Positions 48,051 to 57,755 of a stretch of DNA of 64,000 nt are shown piece after piece. Location of the stretch: NCBI RefSeq assembly GCF_040409795.1, contig NZ_CP099571.1, positions 1,612,001 through 1,676,000 on the forward strand, read 5' to 3'. Source of the DNA: Polynucleobacter sp. MWH-UH19D. GTDB lineage: Bacteria; Pseudomonadota; Gammaproteobacteria; Burkholderiales; Burkholderiaceae. Under the pieces are notes generated by a model. That model ran no database searches, was not told the DNA's origin, and saw only the letters and a list, made by a program, of their open reading frames with translations. Within the stretch, counting starts at the first letter, position 1. Every line of letters begins with the position of its first letter. Both the position numbers and the translations under genes were made by a program.

Positions 48051-49541
48051 ATGAACGCTCCCGAAGCATTATTTCCAGCCAATTGGACCAAGGCCAAAAG
48101 TCAAGCAGATCTTGTCAAACTTGCAAAATCCATCCTACTCGAGCCAACAGGATTATCAGAGCAAGACTTGCATCACACCTTTAGCAATATGTTTAGTCAT
48201 CAATTGGATGATGCAGATTTATATTTTCAGCACACGCGTAGCGAAAGTTGGAGCCTAGAAGAGGGTATTGTTAAATCCGGTAGCTTTAATATTGATCAGG
48301 GTGTTGGTGTTCGATCGATCTATGGCGATAAAACTGCTTTCGCCTATTCGGATGAAATCAATCTAGATGCACTTAATAAAGCCGCCAAGGCAACGCGGGT
48401 AATTGGACCTACCGGTGGTAAGCAGGCAATCGCGAGCAAGATATTCAACCCACTATCTAATCAGCTGTATGGGGATTTAAATCCGCTGGATTCATTAAAG
48501 CCTCAAGAAAAAATTGCATTGTTAGAAAGCATCGAACGTCGCGCAAAGGCTCGTGATCCACGCGTTATTCAAGTCATGGCGAGCCTTGCTGGTGAGTTTG
48601 ATGTGGTGCTCGTAGCTAGGGCTGATGGCTTGCTAGCAGCTGATATTCGTCCACTCGTGCGTGTTTCGGTTCATGTTATCGCCGAACAAAATGGTCGTCG
48701 CGAATCTGGATCATCTGGTGGTGGCGCACGTCATGATTATCTCTACTTTGATACGGATTTAATTAACCGCTATGTCGATGAAGCAGTCGATGGTGCATTA
48801 GTCAATTTAGAATCACGCCCTGCTCCAGCCGGTCCTATGACAGTGGTAATGGGGCCAGGCTGGCCTGGTGTACTTTTGCATGAAGCAGTAGGACACGGGC
48901 TTGAGGGTGACTTCAACCGAAAAGGCTCATCTGCTTTTGCAGGCCGTATCGGCCAGCGAGTAGCCGCTAAGGGTGTAACGGTGGTAGATGACGGAACTTT
49001 ATCGGGTCGCAGAGGGTCGCTCAATATTGATGACGAAGGTACGCCTACACAGTGCACAACCTTAATCGAAGATGGCATCTTGAAGGGATACATTCAAGAT
49101 AGCCTGAATGCACGTCTCATGAAAATGCCCCTGACTGGCAATGGACGTCGTGAAAGCTTTGCATCACTTCCAATGCCACGCATGACCAATACTTACATGC
49201 TGGCTGGCAAAGATGATCCCCAAGAAATTGTGGCAAGCATTAAACGCGGGCTATACGCAGTCAATTTTGGTGGAGGCCAAGTCGACATCACTAGCGGCAA
49301 ATTTGTTTTTTCAGCATCAGAAGCCTACTGGGTAGAAAACGGAAAAATTCAATACCCAGTCAAAGGCGCCACCATTATTGGCAGCGGTCCCGAGTCCTTA
49401 AAGCAGGTATCGATGATCGGGAACGATCTCAAGCTTGACGGCGGGGTTGGAGTATGTGGCAAGGAGGGACAAAGCGTTCCTGTCGGGGTTGGCCAGCCTA
49501 CTTTACGCATTGATAGCCTTACCGTGGGCGGAACCGCCTGA
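48051..49541 (+). CDS. tldD: Metalloprotease TldD
   Basis: 496-residue zinc protease that works with TldE/PmbA in degrading unfolded peptides. The zinc motif [11 protein letters not shown] (HExxxH) is present near residue 278, and the later [19 protein letters not shown] is typical of the C-terminus. The partner gene pmbA is not in this window. It is the last gene of the yhdP operon and is followed by aroG 31 bases later. Confidence 0.95.
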   Translation: MNAPEALFPANWTKAKSQADLVKLAKSILLEPTGLSEQDLHHTFSNMFSHQLDDADLYFQHTRSESWSLEEGIVKSGSFNIDQGVGVRSIYGDKTAFAYSDEINLDALNKAAKATRVIGPTGGKQAIASKIFNPLSNQLYGDLNPLDSLKPQEKIALLESIERRAKARDPRVIQVMASLAGEFDVVLVARADGLLAADIRPLVRVSVHVIAEQNGRRESGSSGGGARHDYLYFDTDLINRYVDEAVDGALVNLESRPAPAGPMTVVMGPGWPGVLLHEAVGHGLEGDFNRKGSSAFAGRIGQRVAAKGVTVVDDGTLSGRRGSLNIDDEGTPTQCTTLIEDGILKGYIQDSLNARLMKMPLTGNGRRESFASLPMPRMTNTYMLAGKDDPQEIVASIKRGLYAVNFGGGQVDITSGKFVFSASEAYWVENGKIQYPVKGATIIGSGPESLKQVSMIGNDLKLDGGVGVCGKEGQSVPVGVGQPTLRIDSLTVGGTA

Positions 49542-49560
49542 TTTTGTTCTAAATACGGCT

Positions 49561-49566
49561 TAAAAT
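49561..49566 (+). promoter_or_regulatory. Candidate -10 element of aroG (leaderless geometry)
   Basis: TAAAAT (5 of 6) ends 6 bases before the aroG ATG. The gene has no ribosome binding site. The -35 region is weak. Confidence 0.5.
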
Positions 49567-49572
49567 AGCCGT

Positions 49573-50697
49573 ATGAGCCAACAAAATACAAACCCGACTA
49601 ATTGGTATTCCGCCGTTGACAAAACGTCAGATACCGACGACCAACGCATTGCCACAATCTCAGTTCTGCCTCCACCAGAACATTTGATCCGCTTTTTCCC
49701 AATCTCGGGAACGCCAACAGAAGCGTTGATCAGCAAAACACGTAAAAAGATTCGCGACATTATTCATGGCAAAGATGATCGCTTGTTGGTGATCATTGGG
49801 CCCTGCTCTATTCATGATCCTCGTGCAGCATTGGAATACTGTCATCGTCTTTTAGCAGAGCGTAGCCGACTTTCAGGCGAACTCGAAATTGTGATGCGGG
49901 TGTACTTTGAGAAACCTCGTACCACGGTTGGTTGGAAAGGTTTAATTAACGACCCATACCTTGACGAGTCTTATCGCATCGAAGAAGGCCTTCGCTTAGC
50001 ACGTCAAGTGTTAATGGAAATTAATCGACTAGGCATGCCGGCAGGTAGCGAATTCTTGGATGTGATTTCTCCTCAGTACATTGCAGATCTCATCTCATGG
50101 GGTGCAATCGGCGCTCGTACAACTGAAAGCCAAGTTCACCGCGAGCTTGCTTCTGGGCTATCTGCTCCAATCGGCTTCAAGAATGGCACTGATGGCAATA
50201 TCAAGATTGCTACGGATGCTATCCAAGCTGCTGGGCGCCCACATCACTTCTTATCTGTCCATAAAAATGGTCAGGTATCTGTAGTGGAAACCAAGGGCAA
50301 TAAAGATTGCCACGTGATTTTGCGCGGTGGCAAAGAGCCTAACTATGAAGCCAAATTTGTTCAGGCAGCTTGTGCTGAACTTGAAGCTGCCAAGCTTCCA
50401 GGCAGCTTGATGGTTGACTTATCCCACGCTAATTCCAGCAAGAAGCATGAGCGTCAAATCGTTGTAGCAGATGACATCGCCAAGCAAATTGAATCAGGCT
50501 CACACCAAATCTTCGGTGTGATGGTTGAAAGTCACCTTAATGATGGTGCACAAAAATTCACACCAGGCAAAGACGATCCAAGCAACTTGGAATACGGCAG
50601 AAGTATTACCGATGCATGCATCAACTGGGATGACTCAGTGCAAGTACTAGAACGACTTGCAGCCGCCGTTAAAAAACGTAGAGCAAAGAAAAAATAA
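49573..50697 (+). CDS. aroG: 3-deoxy-7-phosphoheptulonate synthase (DAHP synthase)
   Basis: First step of the shikimate pathway. 374 residues of the type I (AroF/AroG/AroH) family. LLVIIGPCSIHDPRAALEYC, VYFEKPRTTVGWKGLINDP and the metal and substrate sites in GARTTESQVHRELASGLSAP and LMVDLSHANSSKKHERQ are present. Which amino acid inhibits it cannot be told by eye. It ends in a basic tail (KKRRAKKK) and is followed by a terminator shared with pduO. Confidence 0.95.
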   Translation: MSQQNTNPTNWYSAVDKTSDTDDQRIATISVLPPPEHLIRFFPISGTPTEALISKTRKKIRDIIHGKDDRLLVIIGPCSIHDPRAALEYCHRLLAERSRLSGELEIVMRVYFEKPRTTVGWKGLINDPYLDESYRIEEGLRLARQVLMEINRLGMPAGSEFLDVISPQYIADLISWGAIGARTTESQVHRELASGLSAPIGFKNGTDGNIKIATDAIQAAGRPHHFLSVHKNGQVSVVETKGNKDCHVILRGGKEPNYEAKFVQAACAELEAAKLPGSLMVDLSHANSSKKHERQIVVADDIAKQIESGSHQIFGVMVESHLNDGAQKFTPGKDDPSNLEYGRSITDACINWDDSVQVLERLAAAVKKRRAKKK

Positions 50698-50720
50698 AAG
50701 TTTGAATTATTTTGGAAAGT

Positions 50721-50754
50721 AAAAAGAGACTAATTTATTTAGTCTCTTTTTTTT
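50721..50754. terminator. Bidirectional terminator of aroG and pduO
   Basis: 11-bp stem AAAAAGAGACT/AGTCTCTTTTT with a 9-base loop. The pduO stop codon (50735-50737) lies in the loop and the last pduO codons form the right arm. Confidence 0.9.
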
Positions 50755-51304
50755 CGTGCTTCCACAACACATCGGATCCGCCCGCAGCACGATTGAGAAC
50801 TCGGGCTAGAACAAATAACAAATCAGATAAGCGATTGACATACTGTCTTGGGGCATCATACAAAGGCTCTTCCCAACCCAAGCGCACTATCGAACGCTCT
50901 GCCCTTCTGCACACCGTTCTGCAAACATGCGCTTGTGCTGCAGCACGAGTACCACCGGGTAAAATAAATTCCGTTAAGGGCGGTAACTGCTGATTGTATT
51001 TTTCTAACCAAACATCTAGTTGAGCCACATGCTCAGGATTGAGCAACTTGTAGTTCGGAATGCAAAGTTCGCCACCCAAATCAAACAAATCATGCTGAAT
51101 CTGTAAAAACAGAGTTTTTAGCTCCTCTGCAATGCTTGTAGGCATCTCTTCGGTCATCAAAACGCCGATTTCAGAGTTGAGCTCGTCAACATCACCCATC
51201 GCGCAGATGCGCAAATGATCCTTTTCAACGCGACTGCCATCCCCAAGGCCGGTCATACCCGCATCACCGGTTCTAGTAGCGATTTTTGATAGTCGATTTC
51301 CCAT
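50735..51304 (-). CDS. pduO: Corrinoid adenosyltransferase, PduO type
   Basis: Makes adenosylcobalamin from cob(I)alamin and ATP. 189 residues. The ATP-binding N-terminus RLSKIATRTGDAGMTGLGDG is the PduO signature; FILPGGTRAAAQAHVCRTVCRRAERSIV contains the conserved basic residues. The ATG at 51304 (MGNRLSKIATRTGD) was chosen because the upstream extension does not resemble the family and would lie inside glcD. TATAAT lies 7 bases before it, predicting a leaderless mRNA. Only 18 bases separate it from the nearest glcD start. Confidence 0.92.
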   Translation of the reverse strand: MGNRLSKIATRTGDAGMTGLGDGSRVEKDHLRICAMGDVDELNSEIGVLMTEEMPTSIAEELKTLFLQIQHDLFDLGGELCIPNYKLLNPEHVAQLDVWLEKYNQQLPPLTEFILPGGTRAAAQAHVCRTVCRRAERSIVRLGWEEPLYDAPRQYVNRLSDLLFVLARVLNRAAGGSDVLWKHEKKETK

Positions 51305-51311
51305 AAGCTTA

Positions 51312-51342
51312 ATTATAGGTAAATGGCTAAAATGAATGTCAT
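51312..51342 (-). promoter_or_regulatory. Candidate pduO promoter inside the 5' end of glcD
   Basis: On the minus strand ATGACA (51342-51337, 5 of 6), a 19-base spacer and a perfect TATAAT (51317-51312), then 7 bases to the ATG. The plus strand of the same block reads TATAGG (51314-51319), which could be a weak -10 for glcD. Confidence 0.55.
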
Positions 51343-52837
51343 GAATATGGTGACCCCGCCCCCCGATTTGGCCGCTATTAGCGCCCTTCAATCCAAACTG
51401 GTTTCCGCCTTGCGTCCTGTTCTCCCAGAACATGCCCTACTTTGGGAGCCAGAAGACACAATTCCTTATGAATGTGATGGTTTGGCAGCATATCGCCGTA
51501 TGCCATTAGCGGTTGCCCTTCCTGAAACCGAAGAGCAAGTAGCACAAATATTAAAGATTTGTTTTGCTATGGAAATTCCGGTTGTGCCACGTGGATCTGG
51601 AACAGGACTCTCTGGAGGCGCAATGCCGCTTTCTCAAGGCTTAGTTCTGTCACTTGCTAAGCTCAAGAAAATTTTAAGTATTGACCCATTTACTCGCACT
51701 GCAGTTGTTCAACCAGGGGTACGCAATCTGGCGATTTCTGAAGCAGTAAGTCATCTTGGTCTGTATTACGCACCTGATCCTTCATCACAAATCGCTTGTT
51801 CGATTGGTGGCAATGTGAATGAAAACTCTGGTGGTGTTCACTGCCTCAAATATGGCCTCACACTGCATAACGTCTTGCGCGTTCGCGGCGTACTGATGAA
51901 TGGTGAGATTGTGGAATTCGGAAGTCTGGCACCAGATTCTCCAGGCCTTGATTTGCTTGCCATCATGATGGGTAGCGAAGGTATGCTCGCAGTAGTTACC
52001 GAAGTCACCGTCAAGCTCGTTGCTAAACCTAAATTGGCAAGAGTAATCATGGCGAGCTTTGATGACATTGAAAAAGGTGGCAATGCGGTTGCCGCAATTA
52101 TTGCTGCAGGCATTATTCCGGCTGGTTTAGAAATGATGGACAAAGCTACCACCCGTGCTGTTGAAGAGTTTGTGCATGCGGGTTACGACTTGGATGCTGA
52201 AGCAATTTTGTTATGCGAATCTGATGGCACACCCGAAGAAGTTGCCGAAGAAATTGAGCGCATGACCCAAGTGCTAGAAAAAGCTGGCGCAAGTGGCATT
52301 CAGATTTCTAAAGATGAAGCTGAGCGTCTGAAGTTTTGGAGTGGGCGTAAAAATGCATTCCCTGCTGCCGGTCGTTTAGCCCCTGATTACTACTGCATGG
52401 ATGGAACTATTCCCCGCCGTCACATCGCCACTTTACTTAAACGCATTCAAGTCATGGAAACAAAATATGGACTTGGTTGCTTGAATGTATTTCATGCAGG
52501 TGATGGCAATATGCACCCGCTTATTTTGTTTAATGGCGCTGACCAAGATGAATGGCATCGTGCCGAAGAATTTGGTACAGAAATTCTTGAAGCTTGTGTT
52601 GAGCTCGGTGGCACTATCACTGGCGAACATGGTGTTGGAATTGAAAAAATTAATTCCATGTGCGTACAATTTGGTGAAGGAGAACGGGAATCCTTCTGGG
52701 GTGTCAAAGCTGCCTTTGATCCAGAGAAACTATTAAATCCTGACAAAGCCATACCAACCCTAAATCGCTGCGCTGAATATGGACGTATGCGCATCAGTAA
52801 TGGCAAATTACCCCATCCAGAATTGGAGCGCTTCTAA
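51323..52837 (+). CDS. glcD: Glycolate oxidase subunit GlcD (FAD-linked)
   Basis: FAD-binding catalytic subunit of glycolate oxidase, oxidising glycolate to glyoxylate. 504 residues. The FAD-binding PCMH domain shows VPRGSGTGLSGGAMPLSQG and QIACSIGGNVNENSGGVHCL; the C-terminal part has NVFHAGDGNMHPLILF and GTITGEHGVGIEK. Three nearby ATGs (51323, 51332, 51341) are possible starts. The order glcD-glcE-glcF and the TAATG junction to glcE are typical. Confidence 0.94.
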   Translation: MAKMNVMNMVTPPPDLAAISALQSKLVSALRPVLPEHALLWEPEDTIPYECDGLAAYRRMPLAVALPETEEQVAQILKICFAMEIPVVPRGSGTGLSGGAMPLSQGLVLSLAKLKKILSIDPFTRTAVVQPGVRNLAISEAVSHLGLYYAPDPSSQIACSIGGNVNENSGGVHCLKYGLTLHNVLRVRGVLMNGEIVEFGSLAPDSPGLDLLAIMMGSEGMLAVVTEVTVKLVAKPKLARVIMASFDDIEKGGNAVAAIIAAGIIPAGLEMMDKATTRAVEEFVHAGYDLDAEAILLCESDGTPEEVAEEIERMTQVLEKAGASGIQISKDEAERLKFWSGRKNAFPAAGRLAPDYYCMDGTIPRRHIATLLKRIQVMETKYGLGCLNVFHAGDGNMHPLILFNGADQDEWHRAEEFGTEILEACVELGGTITGEHGVGIEKINSMCVQFGEGERESFWGVKAAFDPEKLLNPDKAIPTLNRCAEYGRMRISNGKLPHPELERF

Positions 52838-53988
52838 TGACTCACTCCAACGCACATCAAATAGCGATTGATGCATTTCGTGAACAAATTCTGAATGCCG
52901 CCAAAAGCAATACACCTCTTTCTATCGAGGGCGGTGGTACTAAATCTTGGTATGGCAATCCAAATCAATTTACAAGATTAAATACACAAACCTACTCTGG
53001 AATCTTGGAGTACCAACCAGAAGAATTGGTGATTACCGCTTGTGCTGGCACACCACTCAAAGAAATCGAAGCAGCCCTTAAAGAAAAAAACCAGGTGCTT
53101 GCTTTTGAGCCCCCACATTTTGGTGAGCATGCCACTTTTGGTGGTGCGATTGCCGCAGGACTTGCTGGGCCTGGGCGTATTAGTGTGGGCAACTTTCGTG
53201 ACTTTGTATTAGGTGCACGCATTCTTGATGGTAAGGGACAAGATCTGTCCTTTGGTGGAAAGGTCATGAAAAATGTGGCGGGGTATGACGTTTCCCGTCT
53301 GCTACCGGGCTCGATGGGAACACTTTCTTTACTACTCGAGGCATCAGTCAAAGTATTGCCAAAGCCAGCAGCAACAGCAACGCTACGTTGTCGTATCACT
53401 CAAGAGCAAGCACTAAAAGTTCTGAATGAATGGGCAGGTCAACCGCTACCACTCTCTGCCAGTTGCTGGATTGGAGGTGCTAGTGACGATGGCGAGCTAA
53501 CCATTCGCTTAGCTGGTGCGGTGGCAGCAGTAAAGTCAGCGACCCCACTGATAAGTGCTGAGGTTAATGCGCAACTCATTTCACCTGATGAGGCCGAAGA
53601 CTTTTGGAATCAGTTGCGTGAACAAAAACTCTCACCATTCACCAGCCTTGGCACGGATCAAACCCTGTATCGCCTAGCTCTACCAGCTGCCTGCGGTCCA
53701 CTAAACATTCCTGGAGCAGAAAGTGATGTTGTTCTGGAATGGCATGGACAGCAACGTTGGATCAAAGCCCCTGGCGATCAAGCGACATTTGACTCCATCA
53801 AAAAATTGGCAAATAGCCATGGTGGACATGCAACCCGCTTTAAGCAAGGCGCCAACGTTAATCCTGCGTTTGAGCGCTTTACTTTACTGAGCGAGCAAGC
53901 ACACTCAAAAGCCCTTGAAGCAGTTCAAGCGCGCCTAAGATCTGCATTCGATCCTGCGGGCGTATTCGCGACTAAACGTCTTCCTTAA
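52837..53988 (+). CDS. glcE: Glycolate oxidase subunit GlcE
   Basis: Second FAD-binding subunit, 383 residues. SIEGGGTKSWYGNP and FGGAIAAGLAGPGRISVGNF followed by GGKVMKNVAGYDVSRLLPGS are typical of GlcE. It lacks the long C-terminal part of GlcD. The start overlaps the glcD stop by one base (TAATG), implying coupled translation. glcF follows after 21 bases. Confidence 0.93.
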   Translation: MTHSNAHQIAIDAFREQILNAAKSNTPLSIEGGGTKSWYGNPNQFTRLNTQTYSGILEYQPEELVITACAGTPLKEIEAALKEKNQVLAFEPPHFGEHATFGGAIAAGLAGPGRISVGNFRDFVLGARILDGKGQDLSFGGKVMKNVAGYDVSRLLPGSMGTLSLLLEASVKVLPKPAATATLRCRITQEQALKVLNEWAGQPLPLSASCWIGGASDDGELTIRLAGAVAAVKSATPLISAEVNAQLISPDEAEDFWNQLREQKLSPFTSLGTDQTLYRLALPAACGPLNIPGAESDVVLEWHGQQRWIKAPGDQATFDSIKKLANSHGGHATRFKQGANVNPAFERFTLLSEQAHSKALEAVQARLRSAFDPAGVFATKRLP

Positions 53989-54009
53989 GCGCACCTCTTT
54001 CGTTTTTAT

Positions 54010-55287
54010 ATGCAAACTCAACTCGCCCCCCAATTTGCCAATACACCTGAAGGCATTGAAGCCGCACGCATCCTAGGCAAATGTGTGCATTGCGGTTTTT
54101 GTACCGCTACTTGCCCGACTTATCAGCTGCTTGGTGATGAATTAGATGGTCCGCGTGGTCGCATCTACTTAATTAAACAGATTGCAGAAGGGCAAGCGCC
54201 TACTGAAAAAACACGCTTGCACCTAGATCGCTGCTTAACTTGTCGCAATTGCGAAAGTACTTGCCCAAGCGGAGTTCAATACGGCAATCTAGTTGATATT
54301 GGACGCAAGTGGGCTGAGGAAAATACGCCATCGCGACCCATAGGAGAACGCATCACTCGCTGGGCTCTCAAAGAGGGCCTTACAAAACCAGTCTTATTTA
54401 ATTCAGCAATGAGTTTAGGTCGCTTAGTTCGACCATTCATGCCAAGCGGTATGAAGCGCAAGATTCCTTTGGTTAAAAATAAGGTTCTCGATTCACAGAT
54501 TAATCCTTACGCTCGGCCTAATGCACACCATGCTCGCAAGATGCTCATTCTGGAGGGCTGCGTTCAACCTGGCATGCTTCCCAATATCAACTCTGCTACT
54601 GCAAGGGTATTGGACGCACTCAAAATCCAACTGCTTAGTGCCCCAAGTGCCAGCTGCTGTGGCGCACTTCGCTACCATCTCAATGATCAAGTGGGTGGCT
54701 TGGATAATGCCAAACAAAATATTGATGCTTGGTGGCCGATGATAGAGAGTGGTGTTGAAGCCATCATCATGACTGCATCTGGATGCGGTGTCATGGTAAA
54801 AGACTACGGACATTTATTAGCCAACGACCCTGCTTATGCCAATAAGGCCAAGAAAGTCTCTGAGCTCACAAAAGATATTTCCGAGGTGATGGCAAACTTG
54901 CAAAATGAACTCGTCACATTAATCGGCGCCGATCAAAAGCCGGGTGTGGTGTATCACCCACCTTGCACACTGCAGCATGGCCAACAAATTCGAGGCAAAG
55001 TTGAAGGTTTGCTTGGCAGCTTAGGTATTGGTGTTCGCCTATGCAATGACAGTCATCTCTGCTGTGGCTCTGCCGGCACTTACTCAGTGACTCAGCCAGA
55101 ACTATCTGAACAATTGCGCAAAAATAAATTGAAGAATTTAACGGTTGCCTGTGAAGAGTCTGGCGCAGATGTGATTGTTTCTGGAAATATTGGTTGCATT
55201 ACTCATCTGCAGCAAGATGAAAAACCAGTATTACATTGGATCGAAATTGTAGACCAACTCCTCAGCAAACAAGCGCGGAGCAAATGA
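54010..55287 (+). CDS. glcF: Glycolate oxidase iron-sulfur subunit GlcF
   Basis: 425 residues. Two 4Fe-4S ferredoxin-type motifs are visible: CVHCGFCTATCPTY (near residue 25) and CLTCRNCESTCPSG (near residue 75). The C-terminal half has the two CCG-type domains, with SASCCGAL and HLCCGSAGTYS. It passes electrons from GlcDE to the membrane quinone pool. Its stop overlaps the yggS start by ATGA. Confidence 0.95.
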   Translation: MQTQLAPQFANTPEGIEAARILGKCVHCGFCTATCPTYQLLGDELDGPRGRIYLIKQIAEGQAPTEKTRLHLDRCLTCRNCESTCPSGVQYGNLVDIGRKWAEENTPSRPIGERITRWALKEGLTKPVLFNSAMSLGRLVRPFMPSGMKRKIPLVKNKVLDSQINPYARPNAHHARKMLILEGCVQPGMLPNINSATARVLDALKIQLLSAPSASCCGALRYHLNDQVGGLDNAKQNIDAWWPMIESGVEAIIMTASGCGVMVKDYGHLLANDPAYANKAKKVSELTKDISEVMANLQNELVTLIGADQKPGVVYHPPCTLQHGQQIRGKVEGLLGSLGIGVRLCNDSHLCCGSAGTYSVTQPELSEQLRKNKLKNLTVACEESGADVIVSGNIGCITHLQQDEKPVLHWIEIVDQLLSKQARSK

Positions 55288-56009
55288 ACTCAATCGTTGT
55301 CAATCTCATTCAGGTTAAAGAGCGTATTGAGCTCGCAGCCCTAGCAGCTAAGCGCGAACCAGAAGAAATTGAACTTTTAGCAGTTAGCAAGACTTTTCCC
55401 GCCAGCGCGATCGAGGAAGCGATGCACGCCGGTCAATCAGCTTTTGGTGAAAACTATGTCCAAGAAGCTGTTGAAAAGATCACTCAACTCGAAAAGCTAC
55501 GTCCTTGGTTAGTGTGGCACTTCATTGGCCCACTTCAAAGCAATAAAACCCGTGATGTTGCCGAGCACTTTGATTGGGTTCATAGCATCGATCGACTCAA
55601 GATTGCGCAGCGTCTCTCGACCCAACGGGGTGAGTTTGCAAACTTACCAGAATTACAAGTCTGCATACAAGTTAATGTAAGTGAAGAGGAAAGCAAAAGC
55701 GGTGTATCTCTCTCAGATGCCTTAGAGCTCTGTGATGCCGTCAGTAAACTTCCAAATATCGTTCTTCGAGGTCTGATGGCAATTCCCGAACCCACTTCAG
55801 ATCCATTAAAACAAAGTCAGGCTTTTGCGGCAGTACGTACTTGCTTTGAACAAATTAAAACAAATCGTTTAGCGGATCCTGGCTACCAATTCTTTGACAC
55901 CCTATCCATGGGCATGTCAGATGATTTAGAGACTGCCATTGCTGAAGGCAGCACAATGGTTCGGGTAGGAACCGCTATTTTTGGGAAGCGCGATAAGATT
56001 ACAAAATGA
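55284..56009 (+). CDS. yggS: YggS family pyridoxal phosphate homeostasis protein
   Basis: 241 residues, alanine-racemase-like barrel without a second domain. The PLP lysine is in ELLAVSKTFPASAIEEA; FGENYVQEAVEKI, WHFIGPLQSNKTRDV and LSMGMSDDLETAIAEGSTMV are typical. It is thought to buffer PLP and amino acid levels. The start at 55284 overlaps the glcF stop, and the stop overlaps proC by ATGA. The yggS-proC order is conserved in many bacteria. Confidence 0.95.
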   Translation: MNSIVVNLIQVKERIELAALAAKREPEEIELLAVSKTFPASAIEEAMHAGQSAFGENYVQEAVEKITQLEKLRPWLVWHFIGPLQSNKTRDVAEHFDWVHSIDRLKIAQRLSTQRGEFANLPELQVCIQVNVSEEESKSGVSLSDALELCDAVSKLPNIVLRGLMAIPEPTSDPLKQSQAFAAVRTCFEQIKTNRLADPGYQFFDTLSMGMSDDLETAIAEGSTMVRVGTAIFGKRDKITK

Positions 56010-56875
56010 GTCAACAAAATACCAATCAAAACCATAGCAACGCACACATCACTTTTATTGGTGGTGGCAATATGGGCCGCGCCTTAATCAGCGGCTTATT
56101 AGCTAACGGGTTTGAACCCAATCAAATTTCTGTAGTTGAAGCAAATGCAACTACCGCCCTTAAGCTTTATGAAGATTTTGGTGTTCAAGGTATCGGCGCT
56201 CTTGAGCAAATTGCATTTGATTTCACCAAAAATAATGTGGTGGTTATGGCTATCAAACCACAAGACTTTAATGTTGTCGCTAAGGGTCTCGCATCCAAAC
56301 TCAAACATGCTAGTGCACCAGGTCCATTGATCTTAAGTATTGCCGCTGGCATTCGACTCAAGGATATGAGCCGCTGGTTAGATCACACGCGTTGCGTGCG
56401 GGCTATGCCAAATACCCCAGCCTTAATTGGCAAGGGTATTACAGGATTATTTGCTGATGCAGCCGTCAGCACATCTGATCGCGCACTTGCACAAACCATT
56501 TGCACCGCAGTAGGTCAAACGGTCTGGGTCTCTGATGAAAAACTAATGGATGCAGTTACAGCAGTATCTGGCAGCGGCCCTGCTTATGTTTTTGCTTTCT
56601 TAGAGGCAATGCAATCTGCTGGTGAGAAGCTTGGTTTAGATGCCAAGACAGCTCGCCAATTAGCTTATGCCACTCTCGAGGGCGCCACTCAGTTGGCTCA
56701 CAACTCAGACGAACATGCTGGGATTTTGCGGGAGCGCGTTACCTCTAAGGGTGGCACTACCGCTGCAGCACTTGAAGTCATGAAACATCATGGCTGGCAT
56801 GAAATCCTAGAAAAAGCGATTGATGCAGCTAGTCAGCGCGGCAAGACAATGGGTGATGAGCTAGGTCAGCACTAA
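56006..56875 (+). CDS. proC: Pyrroline-5-carboxylate reductase
   Basis: Last step of proline synthesis, NAD(P)H-dependent. 289 residues. The Rossmann motif is ITFIGGGNMGRALISGLL. RCVRAMPNTPALIGKGITGL and VTAVSGSGPAYVFAFLEAM are conserved, and the C-terminal RERVTSKGGTTAAALEVM is the standard end. Start overlaps yggS by ATGA. It ends 8 bases before the convergent ubiA stop. Confidence 0.96.
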   Translation: MSQQNTNQNHSNAHITFIGGGNMGRALISGLLANGFEPNQISVVEANATTALKLYEDFGVQGIGALEQIAFDFTKNNVVVMAIKPQDFNVVAKGLASKLKHASAPGPLILSIAAGIRLKDMSRWLDHTRCVRAMPNTPALIGKGITGLFADAAVSTSDRALAQTICTAVGQTVWVSDEKLMDAVTAVSGSGPAYVFAFLEAMQSAGEKLGLDAKTARQLAYATLEGATQLAHNSDEHAGILRERVTSKGGTTAAALEVMKHHGWHEILEKAIDAASQRGKTMGDELGQH

Positions 56876-56883
56876 TTAATGCT

Positions 56884-57747
56884 TCAATAAATGCTCAATC
56901 CGAGCACAATTCCTAAGAATAAAAATCCACCTAACCAATTATTGTGTCGAAAAGCGAGGAAACATTCCTCGCGTTTGCGGGTCGAAACAAGCTGCATGTG
57001 ATAAATGGCACAAGCTAAAGCCATAATCCAACCGACCAAAAAGTAATTACTCAAATCCGCCAAATATGCCACCCACAATTGAGTCATCAATAAGATTCCA
57101 TAGCAAACACCAATTGCAACCACATCATACTTTCCAAAAGTAATCGCTGAAGTACGTAGCCCTAGACGCAAATCATCCTCTCGATCAACCATGGCATATG
57201 CAGTGTCATAAGCAATCGCCCAAAAAATATTTCCCACAAACAAAACCCATGCCTCTAGTGGAATAAAGTTCAAGACTGCTGCATATGCCATTGGGATACC
57301 AAATCCAAATGCAATTCCTAAAATTGCTTGTGGTATTGCAAAAAAGCGTTTCGTAAATGGATAAATAAAAGCCACTAACAATGCAAGAACAGATAACTGC
57401 TTAGTAAAAATATTTAAGGGTTGAATCAATAAAAATGCGATCAATGCCAAAGCAAGTGCAACAGCCACGGCCTCTTTGCCCGATATCTTTCCGCTCGTTA
57501 CTGGGCGATCTTTGGTTCTTTGGACATAACGATCAAAATCACGATCCGCATAATCATTCATAGCGCAACCAGCACTACGCATTAAAAATGTGCCCATAAC
57601 AAAAATAAACAGAATACTAAGGTCGGGCATTCCGGAACTGGCCAACCATAGAGCCCATAGCGTTGGCCACAATAATAAAAGTGTGCCAATCGGCTTATCT
57701 AAACGGATTAGATATGCATAGGCTTGTAGTCGATTACGAAAAGACAT
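56884..57747 (-). CDS. ubiA: 4-hydroxybenzoate octaprenyltransferase
   Basis: Membrane prenyltransferase of ubiquinone synthesis. 287 residues and about eight or nine hydrophobic segments. The two Asp-rich motifs are present: [19 protein letters not shown] and the second, [39 protein letters not shown] is the typical N-terminus. The start at 57747 ([13 protein letters not shown]) is 8 bases downstream of the recG stop; longer versions overlap recG and were dropped. Confidence 0.95.
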   Translation of the reverse strand: MSFRNRLQAYAYLIRLDKPIGTLLLLWPTLWALWLASSGMPDLSILFIFVMGTFLMRSAGCAMNDYADRDFDRYVQRTKDRPVTSGKISGKEAVAVALALALIAFLLIQPLNIFTKQLSVLALLVAFIYPFTKRFFAIPQAILGIAFGFGIPMAYAAVLNFIPLEAWVLFVGNIFWAIAYDTAYAMVDREDDLRLGLRTSAITFGKYDVVAIGVCYGILLMTQLWVAYLADLSNYFLVGWIMALACAIYHMQLVSTRKREECFLAFRHNNWLGGFLFLGIVLGLSIY

Positions 57748-57755
57748 ATCCAGAA

